Assembly (NCBI GenBank): GCA_964392665.1
Contig: CAYMQB010000040.1
Location: 1-28,065, forward strand
Length of the DNA: 28,065 nt
DNA from: CAYMQB01 sp964392665
Lineage (GTDB): Bacteria > Hydrothermota > E44-bin80
Direction of reading: 5' to 3'
Shown: piece after piece, positions 9,005-15,977 of the stretch
Position numbering within the stretch: the stretch's first letter is position 1
Layout of the letters: each line of letters begins with the position of its first letter
Notes under the pieces: generated by a model
What the model was told of the DNA's origin: nothing
Databases searched by the model: none
What the model saw: only the letters and a program-made list of their open reading frames with translations
Translations under genes and position numbers: made by a program

Positions 9005-9058
9005 ATTTCTCCTCCTTTTATAAATCTCCCTTTCATAAAGCATATCTCTCCAATAAGT

Positions 9059-9067
9059 CCCCCCCCC
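9059..9067. repeat. Homopolymer of nine C (G on the coding strand)
   Basis: A run of nine C lies between the zinc-ribbon stop and the start of the membrane protein gene, about 55 bases before its ATG. Runs this long are prone to slippage. No promoter can be seen that would place it in a spacer. Confidence 0.5.
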
Positions 9068-9073
9068 TAAAAC

Positions 9074-9298
9074 CTAAATCCTCTCAAAATGTGATACACC
9101 CCACGCGTGACATTTTGGACATCCAACCGGTTCTCCAATCTCCGCATCTCCAAAATGCCTAAATTCTACCCAATCAGGCATCCCTGATTTATATTCAGCT
9201 TCTACTTCATTCGTAGCAACACAGTAAGTGTAGTCTGTAAATTGAAAGACAAATTCATTCCCTGCATAACCACAACTTAAGCATCTGTAATTCGCCAT
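9074..9298 (-). CDS. Small zinc-ribbon protein
   Basis: 74 residues with two CXXC knuckles, C6-C9 (RCLSCGYAG) and C60-C63 (GCPKCHAWG). This is the layout of a rubredoxin/zinc-ribbon fold that binds one zinc. The central 50 residues are acidic and contain FTDYTYCVATNEVEAEY. A GGAG ribosome site lies six bases before the ATG. It starts only 12 bases after the HNH endonuclease stop on the same strand, so the two are probably co-transcribed. Such small ribbons often act as nucleic-acid- or protein-binding adapters. No specific family was recognised and its role with the R-M genes is unknown. Confidence 0.7.
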   Translation of the reverse strand: MANYRCLSCGYAGNEFVFQFTDYTYCVATNEVEAEYKSGMPDWVEFRHFGDAEIGEPVGCPKCHAWGVSHFERI

Positions 9299-9310
9299 TT
9301 TTTCACTCCA

Positions 9311-9895
9311 TTATTTATTATTAGGTCTTTTTATGTGACCGTTTATTTTATACTCATCATAACATTCAAAAACACACTTGCAAAAAGCAATCATTCTTTT
9401 ATCACAACATGCAACAGCTTGTCTGTAAATTTTAATAAAGTAATTCTTACCCGCTTCTGTTTGTGAGTAATTTTTCTTCATCAAGTTATGTTCCATGCAT
9501 AGCGTTTCTCCATTCTCGACAGTATTAGTTCCTCCTTTGTCTTTGGGAATTCTATGGTCAGCACATATTTCAATACCGTCTTTTTTGCCACGACCACAAA
9601 GCACACATTTATAATTATCTCGTTTAAAGATTTCCTCCTTGTCTTTCTCAGAAAACTCCCATAATTTAACTTCCTTAACATAAGTTGGGTCGTATCTATA
9701 CACTCCCTTTTTCACCTTTATTAATTTTCCCTCCTGATGAAACTTTCGAATTTGCCTCCAAGTATCACGAGGTTTACGCCCGTACAATTTAAGATATTGC
9801 TTCTCGACCCAGTCCACTACAGGTCCATGATGCAAATCTTTATTAGGATGTTTCTTAAAATATTGCATTACTAAGTCAGCAATACTCTTACCCAT
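9311..9895 (-). CDS. HNH endonuclease with N-terminal winged helix, probable type II restriction enzyme
   Basis: 194 residues. Residues about 1-70 look like a winged-helix DNA-binding domain (DLHHGPVVDWVEKQY, then the wing LIKVKKGVYRYDP). Residues 82-140 are a classical HNH/beta-beta-alpha-metal nuclease: CVLC (97-100), catalytic DH (113-114) in ADHRIPKDKGG, N128, and CMEHN (133-137) giving C133 and H136. The HNH core should cut DNA using a divalent metal, and the cysteine pairs hold a structural zinc. The Cys-rich tail (163-178: ACCDK, FCKCVFEC) may bind another metal. It starts four bases after the methyltransferase stop, with its AAGGAGGT ribosome site formed by the methyltransferase's last codons, so it is the likely restriction partner. 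Recognition sequence unknown. Confidence 0.8.
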   Translation of the reverse strand: MGKSIADLVMQYFKKHPNKDLHHGPVVDWVEKQYLKLYGRKPRDTWRQIRKFHQEGKLIKVKKGVYRYDPTYVKEVKLWEFSEKDKEEIFKRDNYKCVLCGRGKKDGIEICADHRIPKDKGGTNTVENGETLCMEHNLMKKNYSQTEAGKNYFIKIYRQAVACCDKRMIAFCKCVFECYDEYKINGHIKRPNNK

Positions 9896-9899
9896 ATTG

Positions 9900-10922
9900 T
9901 TATACCTCCTTGCCTAAATCAAATTCAAGCTGGTTGATTTGTACCTCTGTTTTAAACCTTTTTTCGGATAATTTACAGTAATTTTTTTCAATATCAACTC
10001 CTATTCCTTTCCGCTTATTTTGACCGCACGCTACCAGAGTAGAGCCACTTCCCAGAAATGGATCAAGTATTGTGTCTCCGACAAAACTAAATAATTTCAT
10101 ACATCTTCGGGGTAATTCTACAGGAAAAGGTGCCGGATGCCCAATTCTCTTTTTACTTTCGCCTGAAAAATTCCATACTCCATTTGTCCATTCCATAAAC
10201 TCTTTTTTGCTAATATCTGATTTTCTACTTCCACTAATTTTCTTCCACTGATTTTTGTAAAGAATAACAATAACTTCGACTGGCGCAATAACATAGGGTG
10301 CTGAAGCTGAAAGCCATGAACCCCAAGCAGTTCTTCTTGAAATATTACCCTCATTCCAAATAATGGTTGAATGATATTTCCACCCCACATGCTTTGCTAT
10401 TGTTGTAATGTCTGCACACACGCTCTGTTGCCCACCCTTGTTTTTATCAAGGGGTATGTTTAAACAAAATCTTCCGTCATCCTTTATCAGTTTATAACAT
10501 TTCCCGAGCCACCTTTTTGTAAAAATCAAATAGTCATTGTAAGACATTGTATCATCATGAGAATTATACTTTATTCCTACATTATATGGCGGAGAAGTAA
10601 TAATTAAATCGATCGTTTTTTCTTTTATACAATCTATTTCTAAAATATCGGCAGTGTAAATTCTTATCGTTTCATTTTGGAAAGAAGTTTCTCCCTTAAC
10701 TGTAGTTTTATATTGAGTGGATTTTTCAGCTATTAAGCTGTTTTTAAAGTTCCGGCGTTTTTGCATACATTTTTCAAGTTCCTTCTGGTTGAATCTTCTT
10801 CGCCCTCCTGATTTTTTTGTAGGAGAAAGCAAACCACGTTTTTCCAATCGATAGATTGTAGATGGACTTACTCCAAGATATTCTGCTGCTTCTTTTGTTG
10901 TATATACAGCTTTATCTTCCAT
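9900..10922 (-). CDS. DNA methyltransferase with fused N-terminal MerR/excisionase-type HTH
   Basis: 340 residues. Residues 6-52 form a helix-turn-helix of the excisionase/MerR type (TTKEAAEYLGVSPSTIYRLE, then GGRRRF). Residues 86-325 are a beta-class exocyclic-amino DNA methyltransferase: catalytic motif IV TSPPYN (109-114) precedes the target-recognition region, motif X-like GHPAPFP (261-267) and SAM-binding motif I DPFLGSGST (287-295). TSPPY suggests N4-cytosine methylation, though N6-adenine cannot be excluded. It should protect host DNA against the HNH nuclease encoded four bases downstream. The HTH could let the enzyme also regulate the operon, as known for M.EcoRII and M.SsoII; that is inference. 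TTGGAG precedes the ATG, which lies inside the end of a 57-codon ORF. Confidence 0.88.
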   Translation of the reverse strand: MEDKAVYTTKEAAEYLGVSPSTIYRLEKRGLLSPTKKSGGRRRFNQKELEKCMQKRRNFKNSLIAEKSTQYKTTVKGETSFQNETIRIYTADILEIDCIKEKTIDLIITSPPYNVGIKYNSHDDTMSYNDYLIFTKRWLGKCYKLIKDDGRFCLNIPLDKNKGGQQSVCADITTIAKHVGWKYHSTIIWNEGNISRRTAWGSWLSASAPYVIAPVEVIVILYKNQWKKISGSRKSDISKKEFMEWTNGVWNFSGESKKRIGHPAPFPVELPRRCMKLFSFVGDTILDPFLGSGSTLVACGQNKRKGIGVDIEKNYCKLSEKRFKTEVQINQLEFDLGKEV

Positions 10923-11085
10923 AATTATTTCTCCAAGGTTTTTTAGTTTTTACGAGTTCTATTAATTCAAACATTATTCTTTTAGATTTATACCCTACAA
11001 AAGACCATTCCTTATCCATCTTTTTTCTATCGAAAAGATGTAGAATTTCTTCAGGGGAGTCTATTTGCTTCTTGGCTGTTTTCAT
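10912..11085 (-). CDS. Possible small ORF leading the R-M operon
   Basis: 57 codons from ATG 11085 to TAA 10912, encoding a basic peptide that starts MKTAKKQIDSPEEILHLFD and contains KEWSFVGYKSKRIMFELIEL. Its last 11 bases overlap the methyltransferase start, and the methyltransferase ribosome site (TTGGAG) lies within it. The composition is protein-like and the overlap is typical of coupled genes. It has no visible Shine-Dalgarno sequence, but a promoter lies 12 bases upstream, so it would be read from a near-leaderless transcript. No HTH is evident, so it is not an obvious R-M controller protein. It could also be a leader peptide or the remnant of a larger gene. Confidence 0.45.
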   Translation of the reverse strand: MKTAKKQIDSPEEILHLFDRKKMDKEWSFVGYKSKRIMFELIELVKTKKPWRNNYGR

Positions 11086-11097
11086 ATTAGCATTTAT

Positions 11098-11125
11098 AGA
11101 ATACTTGTTTTTAAAAAATCTTCAA
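11098..11125 (-). promoter_or_regulatory. Putative promoter of the HTH-methyltransferase operon
   Basis: On the minus strand, TTGAAG (11120-11125), a 16-base spacer, and TATTCT (11098-11103). It lies just downstream of the terminator of the preceding operon and 12 bases before the ATG of the small ORF. Match to consensus is moderate. Confidence 0.45.
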
Positions 11126-11140
11126 TGCAATATTTATACC

Positions 11141-11206
11141 AAAAAAAAAGAGGGAAGTCAATATCTATTCTCAAGGTCTCTGACAAAATACACAGACTTC
11201 TTCCTC
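11141..11206 (-). terminator. Rho-independent terminator of the fusion-protein/DUF3160 operon
   Basis: Read on the minus strand, GAGG-AA-GAAGTC (11206 down to 11195) pairs with GACTTC-CCTC (11159 down to 11150), giving ten base pairs with a two-base bulge and a loop of about 35 bases. It is followed by nine T (11149 down to 11141). The 5' arm begins at the last base of the DUF3160 stop codon. Confidence 0.7.
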
Positions 11207-13017
11207 TATAGTTCAGATAATGCTTTTAGAATTGCTGACTGGGTTTTATATTTATCACACAAGGTGCGGAACTCATCTCGATTAAGAATTTTACTGACAT
11301 AAACCTCAGCGCTTACCGGGTAGGTAAGCCACTGTGTTGTACTGTGGAATTCAAGCTTTGCCTTTGCTGGATTGCCCTTTTTATCAGTAATAGTAGCTTG
11401 TGGGGATTGCTTAAACCAGATACGAAGTGGCTTTACAGCATAACCCATAACTACCCAGACCTTGGTCTTACGCCGCTCAATATCATAAAATACTGGAACC
11501 ATCATCCGAACATCAGAACCGACGTCGGGATCATCAGTGTATTCTAACAACCATTTCTTTGCAAAGGATCTGGTTTTTTCAAAATCAAGACGGTCGAGTT
11601 CATCCTTATTGAGTTCTGGTAGCATCCCGATTTCTTTTGAAGTTAAGAGGTAAGTACCATAAAGTAAATTTTCCATATCCAATAATTCTTCATACAATGG
11701 TTTTTCTACCTTTCCGTAAGGTGTGGGTCGTATTGAAGCGAGTAAATCATCTTTACCAATTGTAGATTCCAATAACTCACGCACAAAGCTGTATGCTCGT
11801 GCACGACGCAGATAGAATGTTGCCAAAGGTTCAAGCGATAGTTCTGGACATATATCGATAACAGGTATTTTCTCCTCAAATGGCGGAGCAGCACCAGCTT
11901 TGGGAACCTCTAATTGTTTAATATGTGTTTCTCTGGTCAAAGCTATGAGTGCTTTGAAAAGCCCAATAAGTTCCTCTTTATATTTCTCACCAAGGTGTAA
12001 TCTTTCCGCTTCAGGCATACTATCAGGTATTACAAGTGGTTCAAGAGCAAAAACCTGGTAGTCATACCAACCTGAGGAAGACTCTGGAGTGAGATCAATC
12101 TCCCCTGCCTGGATTCGCTTAATAAGTTCATCTATAAGATTAAAACCTTCTGGTATAGAACGATTACCATACAATTTTTTTACCAGCTCGGTTTCATGAG
12201 AAGAAGAAGGTGGGATAAAACAACATGAGTCTTTAGAAACAGGATCTTCCGATACACTAATAAGACTCTTTTCGGTAAAAGGGTTGGTAAGTTTTGATAT
12301 CAGGTCAATATAGGTTCTGTAGGATTGTTCTTCAGATGACAATCCTGCTGCCAGTGTACTTGCCCTTTCCCACCCGAACTTTTCCTGCAACAGTCTATCC
12401 TGTTGGAAGATCTGGGATAGTTCTTTTGACCAGGTATAGAAACCAATTGGTTTTGAGCGAAGTTTATCCGCGAGAAAACCTGATTTAATCTTTTCAGCTA
12501 TTTCTTTAACAGTCTTATTTTCTTCTTCATCGATACCACCAAGGAGCATTGCAGCATAAAGGAAACCACGACAGTAATCCAGACTTTCTTTCTTCATCTC
12601 CGCTTCTTTCTCAAGCTTGCCGAGTTCTGTAAGTAGATTCTGAAGCATTTCGCGCTTCCCGGTAAACTCTTTCGTACCATTCTGTGTAAGGTGTTCGACA
12701 GCCGCTAAAAGACCATCATCAAACTGTTTCGCCTTAGCAGCTATGACTGAAGCTGAGACAAGACTTATATTCTTGGGGATACTGGAGAGGGTGGGATAGA
12801 GAGAAGCTTCAACTGTCTCAGTTTCTCTTTCCTCACTATACCTCTCTTCTCTTTCTTCCAGAATAGTTAGACCGAGCACCTGGGTAGAAAGATCTAATTC
12901 TACTACCAAGTCCTCTGCAAACACTTTTCTTATCATGGCTTGCTTTTCAGACCAGAATTTTTCACTCTTACAAGAAGCTATTGTAACTATTACCAACAAA
13001 AATAATATGAATTTCAT
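11206..13017 (-). CDS. DUF3160 lipoprotein
   Basis: 603 residues. The N-terminus is a lipoprotein signal (MKFILFLLVIVTIASC, lipobox cysteine 16), so the mature protein should be lipid-anchored outside the cytoplasmic membrane. The remainder resembles DUF3160 proteins: a largely helical, charged body and a conserved C-terminal part with DDPDVGSDVRMMVPVFYDI, KVWVVMGYAVKPLRIW and TQWLTYPVSAEVYVS. The family has no established function. The ATG follows GAGGAGG by four bases. The gene lies 34 bases after the M50-enolase fusion gene with no promoter between them, and a terminator follows at once, so the two form one operon. The lipoprotein may be a partner or substrate of the membrane protease domain encoded upstream; this is inference. 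Confidence 0.82.
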   Translation of the reverse strand: MKFILFLLVIVTIASCKSEKFWSEKQAMIRKVFAEDLVVELDLSTQVLGLTILEEREERYSEERETETVEASLYPTLSSIPKNISLVSASVIAAKAKQFDDGLLAAVEHLTQNGTKEFTGKREMLQNLLTELGKLEKEAEMKKESLDYCRGFLYAAMLLGGIDEEENKTVKEIAEKIKSGFLADKLRSKPIGFYTWSKELSQIFQQDRLLQEKFGWERASTLAAGLSSEEQSYRTYIDLISKLTNPFTEKSLISVSEDPVSKDSCCFIPPSSSHETELVKKLYGNRSIPEGFNLIDELIKRIQAGEIDLTPESSSGWYDYQVFALEPLVIPDSMPEAERLHLGEKYKEELIGLFKALIALTRETHIKQLEVPKAGAAPPFEEKIPVIDICPELSLEPLATFYLRRARAYSFVRELLESTIGKDDLLASIRPTPYGKVEKPLYEELLDMENLLYGTYLLTSKEIGMLPELNKDELDRLDFEKTRSFAKKWLLEYTDDPDVGSDVRMMVPVFYDIERRKTKVWVVMGYAVKPLRIWFKQSPQATITDKKGNPAKAKLEFHSTTQWLTYPVSAEVYVSKILNRDEFRTLCDKYKTQSAILKALSEL

Positions 13018-13051
13018 TTTTCCTCCTCTTGTACCTACTCAATACTCCTCG

Positions 13052-15841
13052 CTATTTTCTCCCTACACTATAGATGGGTAACTGTTCTCTCAAGAGTTCA
13101 TAGAGTTTTATATTTTCGGATTTACTCTCATTGACCTTCTGCAACCCAATACATAGTTCTCCAAATGTCAATACCTTTTTAATCGTCTTCCATTGTTCTG
13201 TTTCATCTTTAACACGATTTATATTCTCTATTACCTTATTCACCTCAGCTCTTATCGTGGAATCCTCGGAAGGTATGGCTTTGACCTTATCTTTGTTGCC
13301 TCTATACTTATTTAAATTTTCATGCCTTAAGGTTTTCTTTCTATGGTCAATCAATTCTTCTTTTAGTGAAGCAATCAAATCCATCCCCCCATTTGCTACA
13401 ATCGTTCTACTCATTGCTGTGGTCATCTGCTCCCTAATTACCTCCCACAGTAATTTTCCTTCCATATTCCCTTTTAATCGAGCCATTGCGAGAGAAACAG
13501 AAAGAATTGCATTCATTCCGAGATTACCCTTTCTCTGCATTATATGTATAACTTCTTCCCTGGAAGCATTTGAATCCAATGTTCCTCTTTCAATCGCCAG
13601 CTCTTTTTCCTGCTCCAACAACGTCCTGTCTAATTCAACCAGTTCTCCGAGTTCCGAGATCTTTTTACCGCGAAAGGATTTTGAGATAAAATTTCGGACA
13701 TTATCCACAGCATTAAGACAACCCTTTCCTCCGTACCGACACGAACGTTGCCATACTTCTAATAACTTTTTGTCATTTTTTTCGACAATTTTATTGTTAT
13801 CTACTCTCCTCTTAAAACAGTATGTTTTATCATCCTGAATTTCAAACAAACCCCCGTATTTTTTAGCAATAGGTGAATTAGCTGGAATGATACTATCGAT
13901 AAGATGAATCGCCTCATCAGTTCCTGCAGATGTACCAAGCGGAGTAGCACCTTCAAATGTGAAAAGTCTAGAGTACTTATCACTTCCCTCAATGCCAACC
14001 TTAACCTCAACAGCAACAGTGGGGATACCTGCATTGGTTGATGCCTCCCGAGCAACAATCTCCGTTATGGTCAGATTATTCGTAAATTTTCTAGCTAATG
14101 CTTCTTCTTCAGGTTCAGATTTTTTATTCTTTTTCTCAGCAGACTTTTGCATAATTTCTCTCATCACTCTTACAATGGCCTCATACTTATATAATCTCTC
14201 TGAGTTTGAGCCACCTCCTGCTTTCAAACCCAATGAGTTCGCAGCAAGAGCCACCTGTGCCTCGAAATCCTCGATCGGGGATTTAGAGCGGTGAGAAACC
14301 ACGATCTCAAGATTCTTCCCTATTGCGGTAAGAAGAGCAAGAACTCCTTCGGTAACTGTGCCAATTTGATTGAGTTTAATTAATGCAGTGTTTATTAGTC
14401 CCTTATCTGCTTTTTCTTCGATCGAAGAATCCTTTGTCGTTATGTTATCATCTCCAGTGATATGAATCTTATCGCCCAGTTTCTCCATTATCAGTTTCCA
14501 TCCCTCATCATCATCCTCTGCAAAACCATCCTCAATTGCTACAATTGGCAGGTCATCATCTTCGATTGCTTTCCTGTAAATCTCTAACAGATTATCCCGC
14601 GATAGAACAGGCTGGTTCTCGTCCCTCCATGCTTCGTACATTCCTATTTCCTTCCTTACCCCCATCGTCTCCCTGTATGCGTTTTCAAGTTCACTCGCTG
14701 CCGGGTCAAGCGCCATCACTACATCCTTGCCAGGAATATATCCACAATCCTTAATAGCCTGTTTCTGCATACGCCATAATCTTTCAACCGGCAAGGTATC
14801 ACCTGCTCCTTTTTGTATGTAAGCAGCAATACCTCCTTCAGTCCCTATTCCCTTTACCGTACAACCCTCTGAATTCTCAATAATCTCTTTTAACCTGTTC
14901 TGAAGTGTAACTGTCATCTCCTGAGCCTCCTCATAGTTGCTTGCACTCAAGGGAATAAACATACTTTCCTGAAGACTGATATTGCTCTCGGGAAACTCTT
15001 TTTCGGTATGACGCCCTCCCATACCGCAGTTCCTGAATTCCCAAGGAACAAGGATTTCATGTTTCCCTTCAAGAATTATCTTCTGCATCCTTGTCCAGAT
15101 CATCATTCCTTTCACACCCTTAACCTTCTCCACCCATGTTTTTGCCCCTTTTTCCCCAATAACTTCTGTCTTTTTTGCGGAGCTTCCTGCCTTCGCTTCC
15201 CTTCTTCTGAATTCCCTGTACTTTCCTGTGTCCGCAAGGAGAAAATCGAGAAGCCCCACAAAACCAACGCCCAGGAGCAATCTTCCAGTATAAACAGTAA
15301 TCCTGATATTATAAATAAGTCCTATGCTTAAAAGAATGATTGCAGCGGGTAAAGCAATAATTGCCAGTTTTTGACTCGCTGATGGTCCAGCTGCTGAAAC
15401 TGCCAGATTGTAAGGTGCATCAGGATGATACTCTAATCCTGTTCTCCTCACACCTTTAAGTTTGCCAAAAGGAATCTTCAAGAATATGGATAAATACCAG
15501 AAACCCCTTTTAAACAAAGATTGATTTAGTTTCTTTTGAGCATCTGGAAGCAAAGAAGCATTCAATGCATTCAATCTAATCGCTTTCAAGTAATGACCCA
15601 TTTCATGCACAGCAACCCCTGTATGAAAACTTACATACCAGAAGATAAGAGAAACCAATGTTTCCCTCGATGTAAACATAAATTTCAGAACCTCTCCTTT
15701 GTTGCTAACAAAACCTGGGACCGATAAAACAGATGAGATAAATGCAACGTGAAAAGACACCAAGATATGGTTTGCAATCACCCAACCCTTGTTTAGTGCC
15801 GCTGTGACCTCAATTGCTCCGTTACTCTTATTACTCCTCAT
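13052..15841 (-). CDS. Fusion of an M50-like membrane metalloprotease with a domain-swapped (circularly permuted) enolase
   Basis: 929 residues. Residues 1-215 are membrane-embedded, with hydrophobic segments near 20-43, 62-85, 159-178 and 187-204. HEMGH (79-83) is a zinc-protease HEXXH and LLDF (D199) is a possible third ligand, as in site-2/M50 proteases. Residues 262-560 match the enolase barrel. Using yeast numbering for equivalents: H278 (H159), E292 (E168), E335 (E211), D379 (D246), E437 (E295), D464 (D320), K489 (K345), H517-R518-S519 (H373-R374-S375) and K540 (K396). Residues 590-800 match the enolase N-terminal cap (ITEIVARE; PLGTSAG with S638 for S39; LGMNAILSVSLA). So the cap follows the barrel, the reverse of normal enolase. 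A Lys/Glu-rich linker joins them and a coiled tail ends the protein. AAAGGAA precedes the ATG. A membrane-tethered enolase is plausible; activity is untested. Confidence 0.88.
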   Translation of the reverse strand: MRSNKSNGAIEVTAALNKGWVIANHILVSFHVAFISSVLSVPGFVSNKGEVLKFMFTSRETLVSLIFWYVSFHTGVAVHEMGHYLKAIRLNALNASLLPDAQKKLNQSLFKRGFWYLSIFLKIPFGKLKGVRRTGLEYHPDAPYNLAVSAAGPSASQKLAIIALPAAIILLSIGLIYNIRITVYTGRLLLGVGFVGLLDFLLADTGKYREFRRREAKAGSSAKKTEVIGEKGAKTWVEKVKGVKGMMIWTRMQKIILEGKHEILVPWEFRNCGMGGRHTEKEFPESNISLQESMFIPLSASNYEEAQEMTVTLQNRLKEIIENSEGCTVKGIGTEGGIAAYIQKGAGDTLPVERLWRMQKQAIKDCGYIPGKDVVMALDPAASELENAYRETMGVRKEIGMYEAWRDENQPVLSRDNLLEIYRKAIEDDDLPIVAIEDGFAEDDDEGWKLIMEKLGDKIHITGDDNITTKDSSIEEKADKGLINTALIKLNQIGTVTEGVLALLTAIGKNLEIVVSHRSKSPIEDFEAQVALAANSLGLKAGGGSNSERLYKYEAIVRVMREIMQKSAEKKNKKSEPEEEALARKFTNNLTITEIVAREASTNAGIPTVAVEVKVGIEGSDKYSRLFTFEGATPLGTSAGTDEAIHLIDSIIPANSPIAKKYGGLFEIQDDKTYCFKRRVDNNKIVEKNDKKLLEVWQRSCRYGGKGCLNAVDNVRNFISKSFRGKKISELGELVELDRTLLEQEKELAIERGTLDSNASREEVIHIMQRKGNLGMNAILSVSLAMARLKGNMEGKLLWEVIREQMTTAMSRTIVANGGMDLIASLKEELIDHRKKTLRHENLNKYRGNKDKVKAIPSEDSTIRAEVNKVIENINRVKDETEQWKTIKKVLTFGELCIGLQKVNESKSENIKLYELLREQLPIYSVGRK

Positions 15842-15912
15842 ACACAGTTCCTTTCCTTTAAGCCTCCCTTACGCTCTTGTTTAAAGAGGAAATACATCCA
15901 TCATCTTTCTTG

Positions 15913-15939
15913 ATTATCATAAAGAAAAAATTTTGTCAA
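15913..15939 (-). promoter_or_regulatory. Promoter of the M50-enolase operon
   Basis: On the minus strand, consensus TTGACA (15934-15939), a 15-base spacer, and GATAAT (15913-15918); TAATCA with a 17-base spacer is an overlapping alternative. It gives a leader of about 65 bases containing the AAAGGAA ribosome site. It means this operon need not depend on the rhomboid gene upstream, whose stop lies 136 bases before the fusion start. Confidence 0.6.
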
Positions 15940-15977
15940 GTATTTACTACCAAGTGTTTAGCTAAAAACAAAAAATG

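Noticed and set aside
9005..9043. A longer start for the small membrane protein at 9043
   Set aside because: A weak GGAG site exists, but the ATG at 9004 has a much better AGGAGG at six bases, and the extra 13 residues are a charged stretch before the first helix. Kept as a minor alternative.
13131..13838. A 235-codon plus-strand open frame opposite the fusion-protein gene
   Set aside because: It lies entirely antisense to the enolase cap and tail, whose conserved motifs prove the minus-strand frame. Its own product is Ser/Phe/Leu-rich low-complexity, as expected of a shadow.
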